Shown: positions 9,324-20,024 of the stretch, piece by piece
How positions within the stretch are numbered: position 1 is the stretch's first letter
Layout of the letters: every line of letters begins with the position of its first letter
DNA from: Planctomycetota bacterium
GTDB taxonomy: Bacteria > Planctomycetota > UBA1135 > GCA-002686595
NCBI GenBank assembly: GCA_002862085.1
Contig: PKCK01000014.1
Span: 1-47,391 of the forward strand
Direction: 5' to 3'
DNA: 47,391 nt
Notes under the pieces: generated by a model
The model's input: only the letters and a program-made list of their open reading frames with translations
Databases searched by the model: none
Told to the model about the DNA's origin: nothing
Position numbers and translations under genes: made by a program

Positions 9324-9327
<4 letters not shown>
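8383..9327 (-). CDS. SPFH-domain (HflC-like) membrane protein, second gene of the SPFH set
   Basis: A 314-residue SPFH/band-7 protein beginning at the ATG at 9327, which overlaps the stop of the permease-SPFH fusion (ATGA, 9324-9327). The N-terminus has a single membrane helix (LLWVLAALTVLSAYVCTF). The SPFH domain follows with VRPGDHVVVARFGD and EPGLHVRMPAPVDTLYRVD, close to the HflC form. Residues from about 205 to 260 are strongly helical and charged (ARKQASKISNESKRTVAEIR and similar), as expected for the coiled-coil assembly segment. The C-terminal tail contains a hydrophobic helix-like LLKIFDLLIG. Together with the two flanking SPFH proteins it could form a hetero-oligomeric ring. It is distinct in sequence from both, so the three are not recent duplicates. 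Confidence 0.88.
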
Positions 9328-11543
<2,216 letters not shown>

Positions 11544-11550
11544 GGCTTCG

Positions 11551-12453
11551 TCAAATGCCTCCGATGGCGTGCACGTACCACATGGCCGAGATGCCGATGA
11601 GAAGGAGGACGATCTTCAATGGGCCGTCCTGCCGTCGATGGAAGACCTCGGGCAGGAGTTCGCAGAGGGACACGTAGAGGAACGTTCCTGCCGAGAGAGC
11701 CGTGAGGATCGAGGCGCCGCTGGCCCCGAGCAGCGCGCTCACGCGGGCTCCGAGCAGCAGGCCCGCAGGGGTGATCAGGCTGAAGCCGACGACCATCGCG
11801 AAGATGCGGACACGGGGCGCGCCGGTCATCCCGAAGACGGATGCGAGTGAGAAGGACTCGAAGCCCTTGTGCGCGAGGATGGCGAGGAGCATCACGCCGG
11901 CCAGGTTCTCGTGCTCCTGAACGGCGGCCAGCGCGACGCCCGCGGTCAGCGCGTGGACCGAGAGTCCGACGAGAGCCGCCCAGCCGACCGCGCTGTGCCG
12001 GCCGTCGTCGTGGTCGCTGCCGTGACCGTGGTTCGAGCCCGGAATCAGCAGGGCCTCGACGAGGAAGACGCCGAGGACGCCCACGAGGACCCAGAGCCAG
12101 GGGCCGAGCGGTCCGTGGGAGTGTCCGGAATGACCCGCTGTGCCGTGCGCGTCGTGGTCGTGATCCGGGTGGACGTGTGACCCGTGGTCGTGGCCCTCAT
12201 GCGCGTCGTCGTCATGGTCGTGCCCGGAGTGGTCGTGCCCCGCGTGGATCTCCGCTTCGACGGCCGCCACGTGCGCGTCGTGGCCATCGCTCCCCTGGAC
12301 GGCCGGGAGCAGGTGGAGGAAGACCGCGCCGAGGAAGATCCCGGTCGAGAAGGCCAGAGCCGCGTGACGTCCGCGGTCGGTCCACCGCTTGACGAGCGGG
12401 ATGAGTCCACCGAGGACACCGACGAGCAGGATGGAGACGAAGGAGATGATCAT
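11551..12453 (-). CDS. ZIP family divalent metal transporter
   Basis: A 300-residue inner-membrane metal transporter (zinc or iron class). The ATG at 12453 overlaps the stop of the upstream sugar transferase (ATGA, 12450-12453). A longer upstream frame runs antiphase through the transferase and is rejected. The N-terminal helix IISFVSILLVGVLGGLIPLVKRW and a second helix (AALAFSTGIFLGAVFLHLLP) are ZIP-like. A long His/Asp-rich cytoplasmic loop follows (about 60-110, with repeated HDHD and HGH). Membrane helices then carry SVHALTAGVALA and AHKGFESFSLASVF, which sit where ZIP proteins have their metal-site TM4 and TM5 motifs, in the HKG variant seen in the ZIP1 subgroup. The C-terminal helix ends at WYVHAIGGI. 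Its partner downstream is an efflux-type permease, so the pair could balance import and export of the same ion. Confidence 0.88.
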   Translation of the reverse strand: MIISFVSILLVGVLGGLIPLVKRWTDRGRHAALAFSTGIFLGAVFLHLLPAVQGSDGHDAHVAAVEAEIHAGHDHSGHDHDDDAHEGHDHGSHVHPDHDHDAHGTAGHSGHSHGPLGPWLWVLVGVLGVFLVEALLIPGSNHGHGSDHDDGRHSAVGWAALVGLSVHALTAGVALAAVQEHENLAGVMLLAILAHKGFESFSLASVFGMTGAPRVRIFAMVVGFSLITPAGLLLGARVSALLGASGASILTALSAGTFLYVSLCELLPEVFHRRQDGPLKIVLLLIGISAMWYVHAIGGI

Positions 12454-14078
12454 GTGCCCCGCCGCAGGACCACGGTCTTGACCGTGCTGATCAGGATCGA
12501 GAGGTCGAACAGGACGCTGTAGTTCTTGATGTAGAAGAGGTCGTACTGGAGCTTGTGCAGCGCGTCCTCCTCGGTGTTGCCGTAGGGATAGCTGATCTGT
12601 GCCCAGCCGGTGACCCCGGGCTTCACGATATGCCGCAGCTGAAAGTACGGGATGCGCGCGGCGAGCTGATCGACGAAGTGCTGGCGCTCGGGGCGCGGGC
12701 CCACGAGCGACATCGATCCTGCGAGCACGTTGAAGAGCTGGGGGAGCTCGTCGAGCCGCGTCGTACGCATGATTCGCCCGAACGGCGTGATCCGGGGGTC
12801 GTCCTCGCTGGCCCAGACCGGCCCCGAGAGCTTCTCGGCATCCGCGCGCATCGAGCGGAACTTCATGAGGACGAAGGGGCGGCCGTCCTGGCCAACGCGC
12901 TCCTGCGTGAAGAGCACCGGGCCCGGTGAAGTGAGGCGCACCGCCAGCGCCGTCGCGAGCATCACCGGCCACAACGCCATGAGCATGACGACCGACACGA
13001 CGACGTCGACCGCGCGCTTCATCAGTGCGGCCCAGGGGTGGCGACGGAAACCCTCGTTGAAGATCAGGTAAGAGGGCCGCATCGCGCCCACGGCGATGCG
13101 TCCCGTGACCTGCTCGTAGATCTCCTCCCGCTCGCGGACCTCGACGCCCGCCAGCTTGGCCTTGAGCAGGTCCTCGATCGGCAGCGTCAACCGTCGGTCC
13201 TCGAGCGCGATGACGACGGTCTCGATCGCGAGCTTCTCGACGAGTTCGAGGAGCGACTCCTCACCCTGGCCGGTCTCGGCGGGAGCTGCGCCGCGCATCA
13301 CGGCTCCCTGTTTCTCGATCTCGCGGCCGAGCAGATGGATGTCCTGCAGGACGAGGGCGCGGGTCGCCTCCGAGGAGGCCTCCTCCGACGCGGTCACGAG
13401 GTCCGCTTCCCCGTCGCCGCGGTGACGTCCGATGGTCGTGTCCGGCTCGGGGACGAGGCCGATCACTGCGAAGCCTGCTTCGGGGTGCTGGGAGATCTGG
13501 TTCGCGAGGGCGTGCGCCGGCCCGCGCGATCCGAGGATCAGCACGCGGACGTCGAGGTCCGCCCGCCTGACCAGCATGTGGAAGACGAATCGCGCGGCGT
13601 AGAGGACCGCGAATCCCAGGGCGAGCGTGGTTCCGAGGTGCTGGACGGTCTGGGTGAGCGTGAGCCCCGGGAACGCGAAGAGCGCGTCGGCGGAGGTGTA
13701 GCGCGCTGCGCTCGACACGAGCGTCGTCAACACGATCGCCGCTCCGGCCGACTCCACGAATCGCGAGGCTCGCTCGATCTTCGAGGCCGAGATCTGGAAC
13801 TCGTACAGACGATTGAGGCCCACGCAGATCTGCGCGACCACGGTCAGGAGCAGGCCGGCGATCACGCAATGACGCGCCGCGTCGCCAGGAAGCAAGCTCA
13901 GCGGAGTGAGAGCATCCGAAACGGCCCTCGCGGCGTACGTGCTCGCCGCGGGGTCTTCGATCAGCGCCCAGAGATGCTGCGTCATCCCCATGGCGATGAT
14001 CCCGCCGAGCAGGACCGTCTCCATGACGACGAGCAGGACGCTCCGGACGGGGAAGTAGTGCTGGAGGACGCGCAGCAT
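12450..14078 (-). CDS. XrtA-type polyprenyl-phosphate sugar-1-phosphate transferase
   Basis: A 542-residue priming enzyme that transfers a sugar-1-phosphate from a nucleotide sugar to the lipid carrier at the inner membrane. I start it at the ATG at 14078 because MLRVLQHYFPVRSVLLVVME matches the N-terminus of the XrtA-associated EpsB-type subfamily; the upstream in-frame extension is unlike it. Several N-terminal membrane helices span about 10-165. A nucleotide-binding-like middle domain (VRVLILGSRGPA) follows. The C-terminal bacterial transferase domain has KRAVDVVVSV, then PVLFTQERVGQDG, KFRSMR, TRLDELPQLFNVL, MSLVGPRPER and KPGVTGWAQISYPYGNTEEDA. The last is typical of this subfamily. It is coupled to the ZIP gene downstream, which is unexpected, and lies 14 kb from the other polysaccharide genes. 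Confidence 0.92.
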   Translation of the reverse strand: MLRVLQHYFPVRSVLLVVMETVLLGGIIAMGMTQHLWALIEDPAASTYAARAVSDALTPLSLLPGDAARHCVIAGLLLTVVAQICVGLNRLYEFQISASKIERASRFVESAGAAIVLTTLVSSAARYTSADALFAFPGLTLTQTVQHLGTTLALGFAVLYAARFVFHMLVRRADLDVRVLILGSRGPAHALANQISQHPEAGFAVIGLVPEPDTTIGRHRGDGEADLVTASEEASSEATRALVLQDIHLLGREIEKQGAVMRGAAPAETGQGEESLLELVEKLAIETVVIALEDRRLTLPIEDLLKAKLAGVEVREREEIYEQVTGRIAVGAMRPSYLIFNEGFRRHPWAALMKRAVDVVVSVVMLMALWPVMLATALAVRLTSPGPVLFTQERVGQDGRPFVLMKFRSMRADAEKLSGPVWASEDDPRITPFGRIMRTTRLDELPQLFNVLAGSMSLVGPRPERQHFVDQLAARIPYFQLRHIVKPGVTGWAQISYPYGNTEEDALHKLQYDLFYIKNYSVLFDLSILISTVKTVVLRRGT

Positions 14079-14372
14079 GGGGGAAGGGGACGATGCTCTA
14101 TCGGCAGGCGCGCGCCCCCGGGCTGAAACCCGGGTCCTGCATCCGCGCGCATCCCGCCAGGGGACGGCGCGCGCGGGGCGGAAGAATATTCCGGGCGGGC
14201 CGATGGTCCCAGGGGTGGGAAGCCCTTTCCGGTGGCGGGGGACCACTTCCAGGCCGCTCCAGCCGTCACGGAAGCCGAGGCGAGCGCCCGCGCTCGCGAA
14301 CCCACCCCGCGATCGACGCGCGGGAGGGGCCTTCCGTGGCGAGGCGGGGCACGGCGTGGCGCCCCGTCCGGC
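14079..14372 (-). other. Upstream region of the sugar-transferase/metal operon
   Basis: This 294-bp gap separates the S41 protease stop from the sugar-transferase start, both on the minus strand. I see no gene. It contains an AT-rich island unusual for this DNA, with a 15-bp imperfect palindrome (14179-14193: arms CGGAA and TTCCG). Nearer the start is a stem CCCGGG-N6-CCCGGG (about 14118-14135). The operon promoter is probably here, but I cannot fix a -35/-10 or -24/-12 pair. Confidence 0.4.
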
Positions 14373-16913
14373 TCAGTTCTTCTTCTCGAGGTCGTCGAGG
14401 AGCGAACGGAGCTCGTCCGCCGACTCCTTGGTCAGCGGAGCCGACTCCGCCTCGGTGATGAGGGCGAGCGCGCGCCTCACCTTGCCGCCCGCGGGCGGTC
14501 CAGCCGCGACGGCGTTCGGATCGACCTCGCGAACGTCGAACGTGCGCGCGTAGGCGGCGTAGTCCTCGACCTTCTTCCCGGCGCCGCGAAGGATCTCCTC
14601 GATGGCCGCCTGGAGCTGGACGTCCTCGGTGAAGTCTCCGTAGGTGAACGCGCTCCCCCGCACGTCCTGAACGCGCCGGCGGACCTCGATGCGCAGGAGG
14701 AAACGCACGTCGTCTCTCGAGAGGGTGGTGTCGAGGGAGTCGTAGAGGTCGTCGAAGCCAGGGTAGATCGAAGGGTCGTCGAGGTCGTTGTAGGCGAGCC
14801 GCTCGAAGGTCTCGCGGGCGCCATCGAAGCGCTCCGCGACCCAGTTCCTGAGGACGCGGGTCTGCTGGATCCGGCGCATCTCGCGCAGGATCCAGGGCTC
14901 GCGGCGGAGAGGCTCGATCTCGACGTCGGGCGGGATACCGCCGACGGATTCGATGTTGCCCTCCTCGTCGAACTCGCGATGGATGGAACGGCCGAGCGGG
15001 AGGCGGTAGCGCTCGATCGTGAGCTTGATGCGCGGGGCGTAGTCGAACTCGCCGTCGCCGTCCCAGTCCTTCGTGATCGGCTCCCAGTTGTCGCGGCGGC
15101 CGTTGCGGTTCTCGTCGCTGTATTCGTCCTCGGGCTCACGCGGCATCGGGATCAAGCGCTGCACCGATCCCTTGCCGAAGGAGCGCTGGCCCACGAGGGT
15201 CGCGCGGCCGTGATCCTGGAGGGCGCCGGAGACGATCTCCGAGGCCGACGCGGAGAAGCGATTGATGAGCACCACCACAGGGGTCTCGACGTCGATCTGG
15301 GGGCGGCGTCGCGTCTGGAAGCTCTGCTTGCGCACGACGCGGCTCTCGGTGCTGACCACCAGCTTGCCAGGCGGCAGGAACAGGTCGGCGACCGCCGCGG
15401 CCTGATCGAGCAGGCCCCCGGTGTTGTTGCGCAGGTCGAGGATGACGCCGGTGAGCGCGCCGGTCTCCGACTCCTCGGTCAGCGCCTGGATCGCGTCGCG
15501 CACCTCGGCGGCAGCGTCCGAGCCGAAGCTGGTGAGCTCGACGAGGCCGATGTCGCCGGGGAGCAGCTCGCGGTTGACCGAGGGGATCGCGATCTGCGCG
15601 CGCTCGACCTCCACGACCATGTCCTCCGTCGGACGCTCGATCAGCTGGGGGTCCATGTCGCTGCGCCAGATGTAGAGGCGCACGGTGGTCCCCGGCCGGC
15701 CCTTCAGCCGCTTGATGATGTCGTCCGTCGCCTCGCCGACCGTCGGCCAGTCGTCGATCCGGATGATCTTGTCGTCCGTCGAGAGGCCGGCTTCGTAGGC
15801 CGGGCCCGAGTAGATCGGGCGCGTGATCGTGAAGAGGTTGTCGTCGGGGTCCGTCTGGACGTAGGCGCCGATGCCACCGTACTCGCCGCGGAGGTCCTGC
15901 TCGAACTTCTCGTAAGCCTCGCTCGAGAAGTACGAGGAGTGTCGATCGAGGCTGCCGAGCATGCCCTGCATCGCGGCCTCGACGAGATCGTCCCGGGAGA
16001 CGTCCCCTCCGTCGAGGTGAGCGGTCTGGATGACCTCGATCATCGTGTTGAGTCGCGTGAACTCCGGGGGGAGGGTGCTGCCGACGGCGCGCCGGCCCCC
16101 GCCGCTCTTCAGGAGGTCCTGGATACGCCGATCGTTGAACCGCTGGGTGCGCAGCTGGTCCATGTAGGACCGCGCCAGCCTGCCCTCCGGGCCGGGCAGG
16201 CGCGCGAGGCGCTCGAGCTCGTCCTCCACGCCCTCGACCTCCTCGATGGAGCTCATCTCCGCGAATCCCAGAGCTCCAGCGGCGCGCAGGGTCGGGTCGC
16301 TGGACTCGAGGAAGTCCTTGAGAACGCGGCGTGCCTTCACGATCTGGGACCCGCCTCCGAGGCCGTAAGCGCCCATGGCGGCGCTGGCCCGAAGGTCGAT
16401 CCCGGCGGCCGCGTCGCGCGCGAGCGCGAGGAGCTGGTCCGCGAGATCACGGCGCACGTCGCGGTCCGAGATGTCCGGGCCGATCCGGCCCAGGAAGTCC
16501 ACCGCGGCACCTGCGAGCTCCTCGTCCTTCGCCCGGACGGCCGGCGCGACCGCCTCGGCCACCTCGGCGAAGTCGACCTCGTCGCCGTCGATGCGCATGG
16601 CGGCGAGGAAGAGGCGTGCGCGATCCGTGGGGGAGCCCCCGGCGAGCATGCGATCGATCGCGGCGTCGAAGTCCGCGCCCATCTCGTCCCCGACGAGAGC
16701 CGAGACGCGCCCGGCCTCTCGCCAGATCTCCGCCGGCCCCATGGCGCCGATCGCGCCGATCCGCTCCCGGAGGATCTCCTCGGCCTCCGACTGCATGGCC
16801 GTGACCGGACGGGCCGGTCGAGCGGCGGCGGCGGCGGGCAGGCCGGCGGCGACGCCGAGGAGCCCGATGAGGGCGGCCCTCGTGGCGAGGGAGCGGGGTG
16901 CGGGATCTTGCAT
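14373..16913 (-). CDS. S41 family C-terminal processing protease (PDZ-containing), extended form
   Basis: An 846-residue exported serine protease. It starts with a signal-peptide-like segment (AALIGLLGVAAGLPAAAAA). An alpha-helical, HEAT-like N-terminal region (about 45-260) contains repeated Ala/Leu helices. The tail-specific protease core follows: MLGSLDRHSSYFS, a PDZ domain from about 344 (GEYGGIGAYVQ, then IYSGPAYEAGLSTDDKIIRID), ILDLRNNTGG, the catalytic Ser motif NRFSASASEI near 550 and the Lys in GQRSFGKGSVQ near 580. After the Lys is an insertion (about 596-622) with DENRNGRRD and DWDGDGEFD, which resemble calcium-binding EF-hand loops. The core resumes with GIPPDVEIEP and ends in a helical tail. 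The typical bacterial family member is about 400-700 residues, so both the N-terminal helical part and the insertion are additions. Substrate unknown. Confidence 0.92.
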   Translation of the reverse strand: MQDPAPRSLATRAALIGLLGVAAGLPAAAAARPARPVTAMQSEAEEILRERIGAIGAMGPAEIWREAGRVSALVGDEMGADFDAAIDRMLAGGSPTDRARLFLAAMRIDGDEVDFAEVAEAVAPAVRAKDEELAGAAVDFLGRIGPDISDRDVRRDLADQLLALARDAAAGIDLRASAAMGAYGLGGGSQIVKARRVLKDFLESSDPTLRAAGALGFAEMSSIEEVEGVEDELERLARLPGPEGRLARSYMDQLRTQRFNDRRIQDLLKSGGGRRAVGSTLPPEFTRLNTMIEVIQTAHLDGGDVSRDDLVEAAMQGMLGSLDRHSSYFSSEAYEKFEQDLRGEYGGIGAYVQTDPDDNLFTITRPIYSGPAYEAGLSTDDKIIRIDDWPTVGEATDDIIKRLKGRPGTTVRLYIWRSDMDPQLIERPTEDMVVEVERAQIAIPSVNRELLPGDIGLVELTSFGSDAAAEVRDAIQALTEESETGALTGVILDLRNNTGGLLDQAAAVADLFLPPGKLVVSTESRVVRKQSFQTRRRPQIDVETPVVVLINRFSASASEIVSGALQDHGRATLVGQRSFGKGSVQRLIPMPREPEDEYSDENRNGRRDNWEPITKDWDGDGEFDYAPRIKLTIERYRLPLGRSIHREFDEEGNIESVGGIPPDVEIEPLRREPWILREMRRIQQTRVLRNWVAERFDGARETFERLAYNDLDDPSIYPGFDDLYDSLDTTLSRDDVRFLLRIEVRRRVQDVRGSAFTYGDFTEDVQLQAAIEEILRGAGKKVEDYAAYARTFDVREVDPNAVAAGPPAGGKVRRALALITEAESAPLTKESADELRSLLDDLEKKN

Positions 16914-17154
16914 GGAACGACTCGGGCCCGATGGGGCCCTCTGGCGGTGGGGGCGGCTGACGCCCGGCTGGGATCGGCGTTCGACCTGACCCCGCGTGAG
17001 CGAGCTTGGAACACCGAACGAATCGGGAGGGCGGCCGCCGTTGCCGTGTTTGTAGTCCGGACTCTACGCTCGGGGAGCCCCGACGATGGTGCGAGCCGAC
17101 CTGCTGACGCAAGTCTGACCGCTCGCCACCCTCGGAGGCGGCCGACGAGGATCC
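16914..17154. promoter_or_regulatory. Divergent promoter region between the S41 protease and moaC
   Basis: This 241-bp gap separates genes transcribed in opposite directions, so it should hold both promoters. A locally less GC-rich stretch around 17040-17075 is the best candidate zone. No clear promoter boxes, dyads or riboswitch could be identified. In particular I see no structured element resembling a molybdenum-cofactor riboswitch. Confidence 0.4.
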
Positions 17155-17730
17155 ATGGAGCGAAGCGACGAGTTGGAGCCCGACCCCGAGTCGGGCGAGG
17201 TGCGGTTCGATGGCGCGGACGGCGATGCGTCGTCCGGCTCCGGATCAGGGCCCGAACTGTCTCATATCGAGACAAGCCCGGGGGGTGCGCGCTCGCGGAT
17301 GGTGGACGTGGGGGCCAAGGAGGTCACCGCTCGTCGCGCCCTCGCGAGGGCCGTGGTGGCCTTTCCGGAGGGTGAACTGACGTCGATCCTCGCCGGAGGC
17401 GGGCCGAAGGGACCGATCGAGGAGGTGGCCCGGGTGGCCGGGATCCTCGCGGCGAAGGACACGGGCCGGCTCATCCCCATGTGCCATCCGCTGGGACTCG
17501 ATCTCGTGGAGATCCACTTCGAGGACCTCGGCGGCGACCGCCTCGAGGTCCTCTGCAGGGCTTCCTGCAGCGGCAGGACGGGCGTGGAGATGGAGGCCAT
17601 GGTGGGCGCTTCGGTGGCCGCGCTCACGGTCTACGACATGACCAAGGCGCTCTCGAAGGGCATCCGGATCGAGAGCGTCGAGCTCCTCGAGAAGACCGGC
17701 GGCAAGAGCGGGATCTGGCGTCGGCCCTGA
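17155..17730 (+). CDS. moaC: Cyclic pyranopterin monophosphate synthase
   Basis: A 191-residue enzyme of molybdenum-cofactor synthesis that acts after MoaA to form cyclic pyranopterin monophosphate in the cytoplasm. Recognised by MVDVGAKEVTARRALA, the signature MCHPLGLD, and GRTGVEMEAMVGASVAALT followed by VYDMTKALSKG; the conserved Lys and Asp in the last block are present. Homology begins at LSHIETSPGGARSRMVDV, so about 34 acidic, Gly/Ser-rich residues before it form an extension, or the true start is a little downstream. No other mo-cofactor gene is in the window. The gene precedes accB by 212 bp. Confidence 0.95.
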   Translation: MERSDELEPDPESGEVRFDGADGDASSGSGSGPELSHIETSPGGARSRMVDVGAKEVTARRALARAVVAFPEGELTSILAGGGPKGPIEEVARVAGILAAKDTGRLIPMCHPLGLDLVEIHFEDLGGDRLEVLCRASCSGRTGVEMEAMVGASVAALTVYDMTKALSKGIRIESVELLEKTGGKSGIWRRP

Positions 17731-17942
17731 GCGCTCCACGCGCGTGCGAGGCCATGGAGGCGCTCCGGAGGCCTCCGATCCACCTCCTCACGGGGTCCAG
17801 GATGGCCTTCGGGGAGTGAATGCGGCGCGGAGCCCCGCTATCCTCCGGGGCTGCAGGGCCCAGAGCGCCGCTGCCGGTCGACGGACAGCCAGCGCTCGCC
17901 TCCCCATCGAACGAAGAGCCGCTCCGCGGACCCAGACTCCAC

Positions 17943-18434
17943 ATGGACCTCAAACTCATCCGGAACCTCGTCCGCATCATGGAGCGCGGCGAGGTCGACG
18001 AACTCGAGATCGAGGACGACAAGGCAGGCCTGCGGGTTCACCTCCGCCGCGGTCCCTCCGGCGGCTACGCCGCGCCCTCGGTGATGATGATGCAGGGCGG
18101 CCAGGCGCCATCGGCCCCGCTCGGCGACGCGTCCCTCGGCGGCGGTGACGTCGGCGGCCCGGCGGCGACCGAGGCGCCGGCGCGGGCGGCGGGCGTCGAG
18201 GAGATCACGTCCCCGATGATCGGCACCTTCTACTCCTCGCCGTCGCCGGAGGCGGATGCCTTCACCCAGGTGGGGGAGCGCGTCGGCGACGAGAGCGTCG
18301 TCTGCATCATCGAAGCCATGAAGGTGATGAACGAGATCAAGGCCGAGTGCTCCGGCGAGATCGTCGAGGTGCTCGTCGAGAACGGCGAGCCGGTCGAGTT
18401 CGGACAGCCGCTCTTCCTGGTCAAGACGCGCTGA
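17943..18434 (+). CDS. accB: Acetyl-CoA carboxylase biotin carboxyl carrier protein
   Basis: A 163-residue biotin carrier for acetyl-CoA carboxylase, the first step of fatty-acid synthesis. I start it at the ATG at 17943 because [25 protein letters not shown] matches AccB N-termini; the frame continues upstream only with unrelated sequence. A Gly/Ala/Pro-rich linker (about 40-85) leads to the biotinyl domain with [17 protein letters not shown] and the biotinylation site EAMKVMNEI, whose Lys is modified. It ends at PLFLVKTR, as expected. accC follows after 121 bp; carboxyltransferase genes accA/accD are not in the window, as in many bacteria. Confidence 0.96.
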   Translation: MDLKLIRNLVRIMERGEVDELEIEDDKAGLRVHLRRGPSGGYAAPSVMMMQGGQAPSAPLGDASLGGGDVGGPAATEAPARAAGVEEITSPMIGTFYSSPSPEADAFTQVGERVGDESVVCIIEAMKVMNEIKAECSGEIVEVLVENGEPVEFGQPLFLVKTR

Positions 18435-18555
18435 GCCCCGCGGCCGGCGCCCTGCTCCGCGCGCCGCGCGGGGCAGCTGTCGGTCGCTCGGAAAGCGACC
18501 TCGCGGCGCACCCCACTCCCGGCTCGGCTCCTGCCCGCGCCCCCCCGACACGCTC

Positions 18556-19983
18556 ATGTTCCGAAGAATCCTCATCGCCAACCGCGGAGAGATCGCGCAG
18601 CGGATCATCCGCGCCTGCCGCGAACTCAACATCGAGACGGTCGCGGTCTACAGCCAGGCGGACGCGGACTCACTCCACCTGCGGATGGCCGACGAGACCA
18701 TCTGCATCGGCCCGGCCGCGAGCGGCGCGAGTTACCTGGACATCCCGTCGATCATCTCGGCGGCGGAGATCGCGGACGTCGAGGCGATCCATCCGGGCTA
18801 TGGCTTCCTGGCGGAGAACGCGCACTTCGCCGAGGTCTGTCGCTCGTGCAAGATCGAGTTCATCGGCCCCGACTCGGAGACGATCGACGCCCTCGGCAAC
18901 AAGGCGCGTGCGCGGGAGATGGCGCTGGCGGCCAAGGTGCCCGTGGTTCCCGGATCCGACGGCGCTGTCCGTGACGAGGCCACCGCGACGAGGGTCGCCC
19001 AGGAGATCGGCTACCCGGTCATGATCAAGGCTTCCGCCGGCGGCGGCGGCCGCGGGATGCGCATCGCGTCCAACGAGCCCAGCCTGATCAACGGGATGCG
19101 GGCGGCTCAGGCGGAGGCGAAGGCGGCGTTCGGTGACGACACCGTCTACCTCGAGAAGTTCGTCGAGAAGGGCCGCCACGTCGAGGTTCAGATCCTCGGG
19201 GACCAGCACGGCAACGTCATCCACCTGGGGGAGCGCGACTGCTCGGTGCAGCGTCGTCACCAGAAGCTGATCGAGGAGTCGCCCTCACCGATCCTGACCT
19301 CGAAGCAGCGCGACAAGATGTGCGCAGCGGCGGTTCGCCTCGCGAAGTCGGCCAGCTACCACAACGCGGGAACGGTCGAGTTCCTGGTGGACGGGGACGG
19401 GCACTTCTACTTCATCGAGGTCAACGCCCGGATCCAGGTCGAGCACACGGTGACCGAGCTCGTCACCGGGGTCGATCTCATTCAGGAGCAGATCCGGATC
19501 GCGTCCGGCGAGGCGCTGCGCTATCGCCAGAAGGACATCCAGACGCGGGGGCACGCCATCGAGTGCCGGATCAACGCCGAGGATCCGGGCATGGACTTCC
19601 AGCCGTCCCCGGGGCTGATCGACGTCTTCGTCCCACCTGGAGGCCCCGCGGTGCGTATGGACAGTCATTGCTTCAGCGGATACCGGATTCCGCCGAACTA
19701 TGACTCGATGATCGGCAAGCTCCTGGTCCACCGTCAGAATCGCGAGGAGGCGATCCGCACCATGATGCGGGCGCTGGACGAGTTCGTGATCGAGGGGCCC
19801 AAGACGACGATCCCCCTCCTCCGGGAGGTCCTCGAGCAGGGTGAGTTCCAGAAGGCGGAGCACGACACGAAGTTCCTCGAGCGCTTCCTGAGCGCCGGGA
19901 CCTCGCGAGTGGCCGGCGGCGGATCGAATCCCGCGCCCTCCGCTCCGGCCAGCGCCGCGCGCTCCCCGGAGACGACCACCTGA
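18556..19983 (+). CDS. accC: Acetyl-CoA carboxylase biotin carboxylase subunit
   Basis: A 475-residue ATP-dependent enzyme that carboxylates the biotin of AccB. The ATG at 18556 gives the canonical start [21 protein letters not shown]. Other landmarks are [13 protein letters not shown], the ATP-grasp loop [45 protein letters not shown] and ECRINAEDP. The family usually has MNTRLQVEHT; here the residues read [10 protein letters not shown], a conservative variant with the catalytic Arg kept. The C-terminus has about 25 extra Ser/Ala/Pro-rich residues. It probably forms one transcript with accB. Confidence 0.97.
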   Translation: MFRRILIANRGEIAQRIIRACRELNIETVAVYSQADADSLHLRMADETICIGPAASGASYLDIPSIISAAEIADVEAIHPGYGFLAENAHFAEVCRSCKIEFIGPDSETIDALGNKARAREMALAAKVPVVPGSDGAVRDEATATRVAQEIGYPVMIKASAGGGGRGMRIASNEPSLINGMRAAQAEAKAAFGDDTVYLEKFVEKGRHVEVQILGDQHGNVIHLGERDCSVQRRHQKLIEESPSPILTSKQRDKMCAAAVRLAKSASYHNAGTVEFLVDGDGHFYFIEVNARIQVEHTVTELVTGVDLIQEQIRIASGEALRYRQKDIQTRGHAIECRINAEDPGMDFQPSPGLIDVFVPPGGPAVRMDSHCFSGYRIPPNYDSMIGKLLVHRQNREEAIRTMMRALDEFVIEGPKTTIPLLREVLEQGEFQKAEHDTKFLERFLSAGTSRVAGGGSNPAPSAPASAARSPETTT

Positions 19984-20024
19984 GGTTCCCTCGGATCTTC
20001 GGTCGACCCCATGCATTGGCCACC

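Noticed and set aside
14079..14372. Sigma-54 (-24/-12) promoter, GG-N10-GC match near 14145-14160
   Set aside because: The spacing fits but the -12 part lacks the TTGC core; such matches are common by chance in this GC-rich DNA.
14232..17375. 1047-residue open frame on the plus strand
   Set aside because: Antisense to the S41 protease, whose catalytic Ser, Lys and PDZ motifs are intact on the minus strand.
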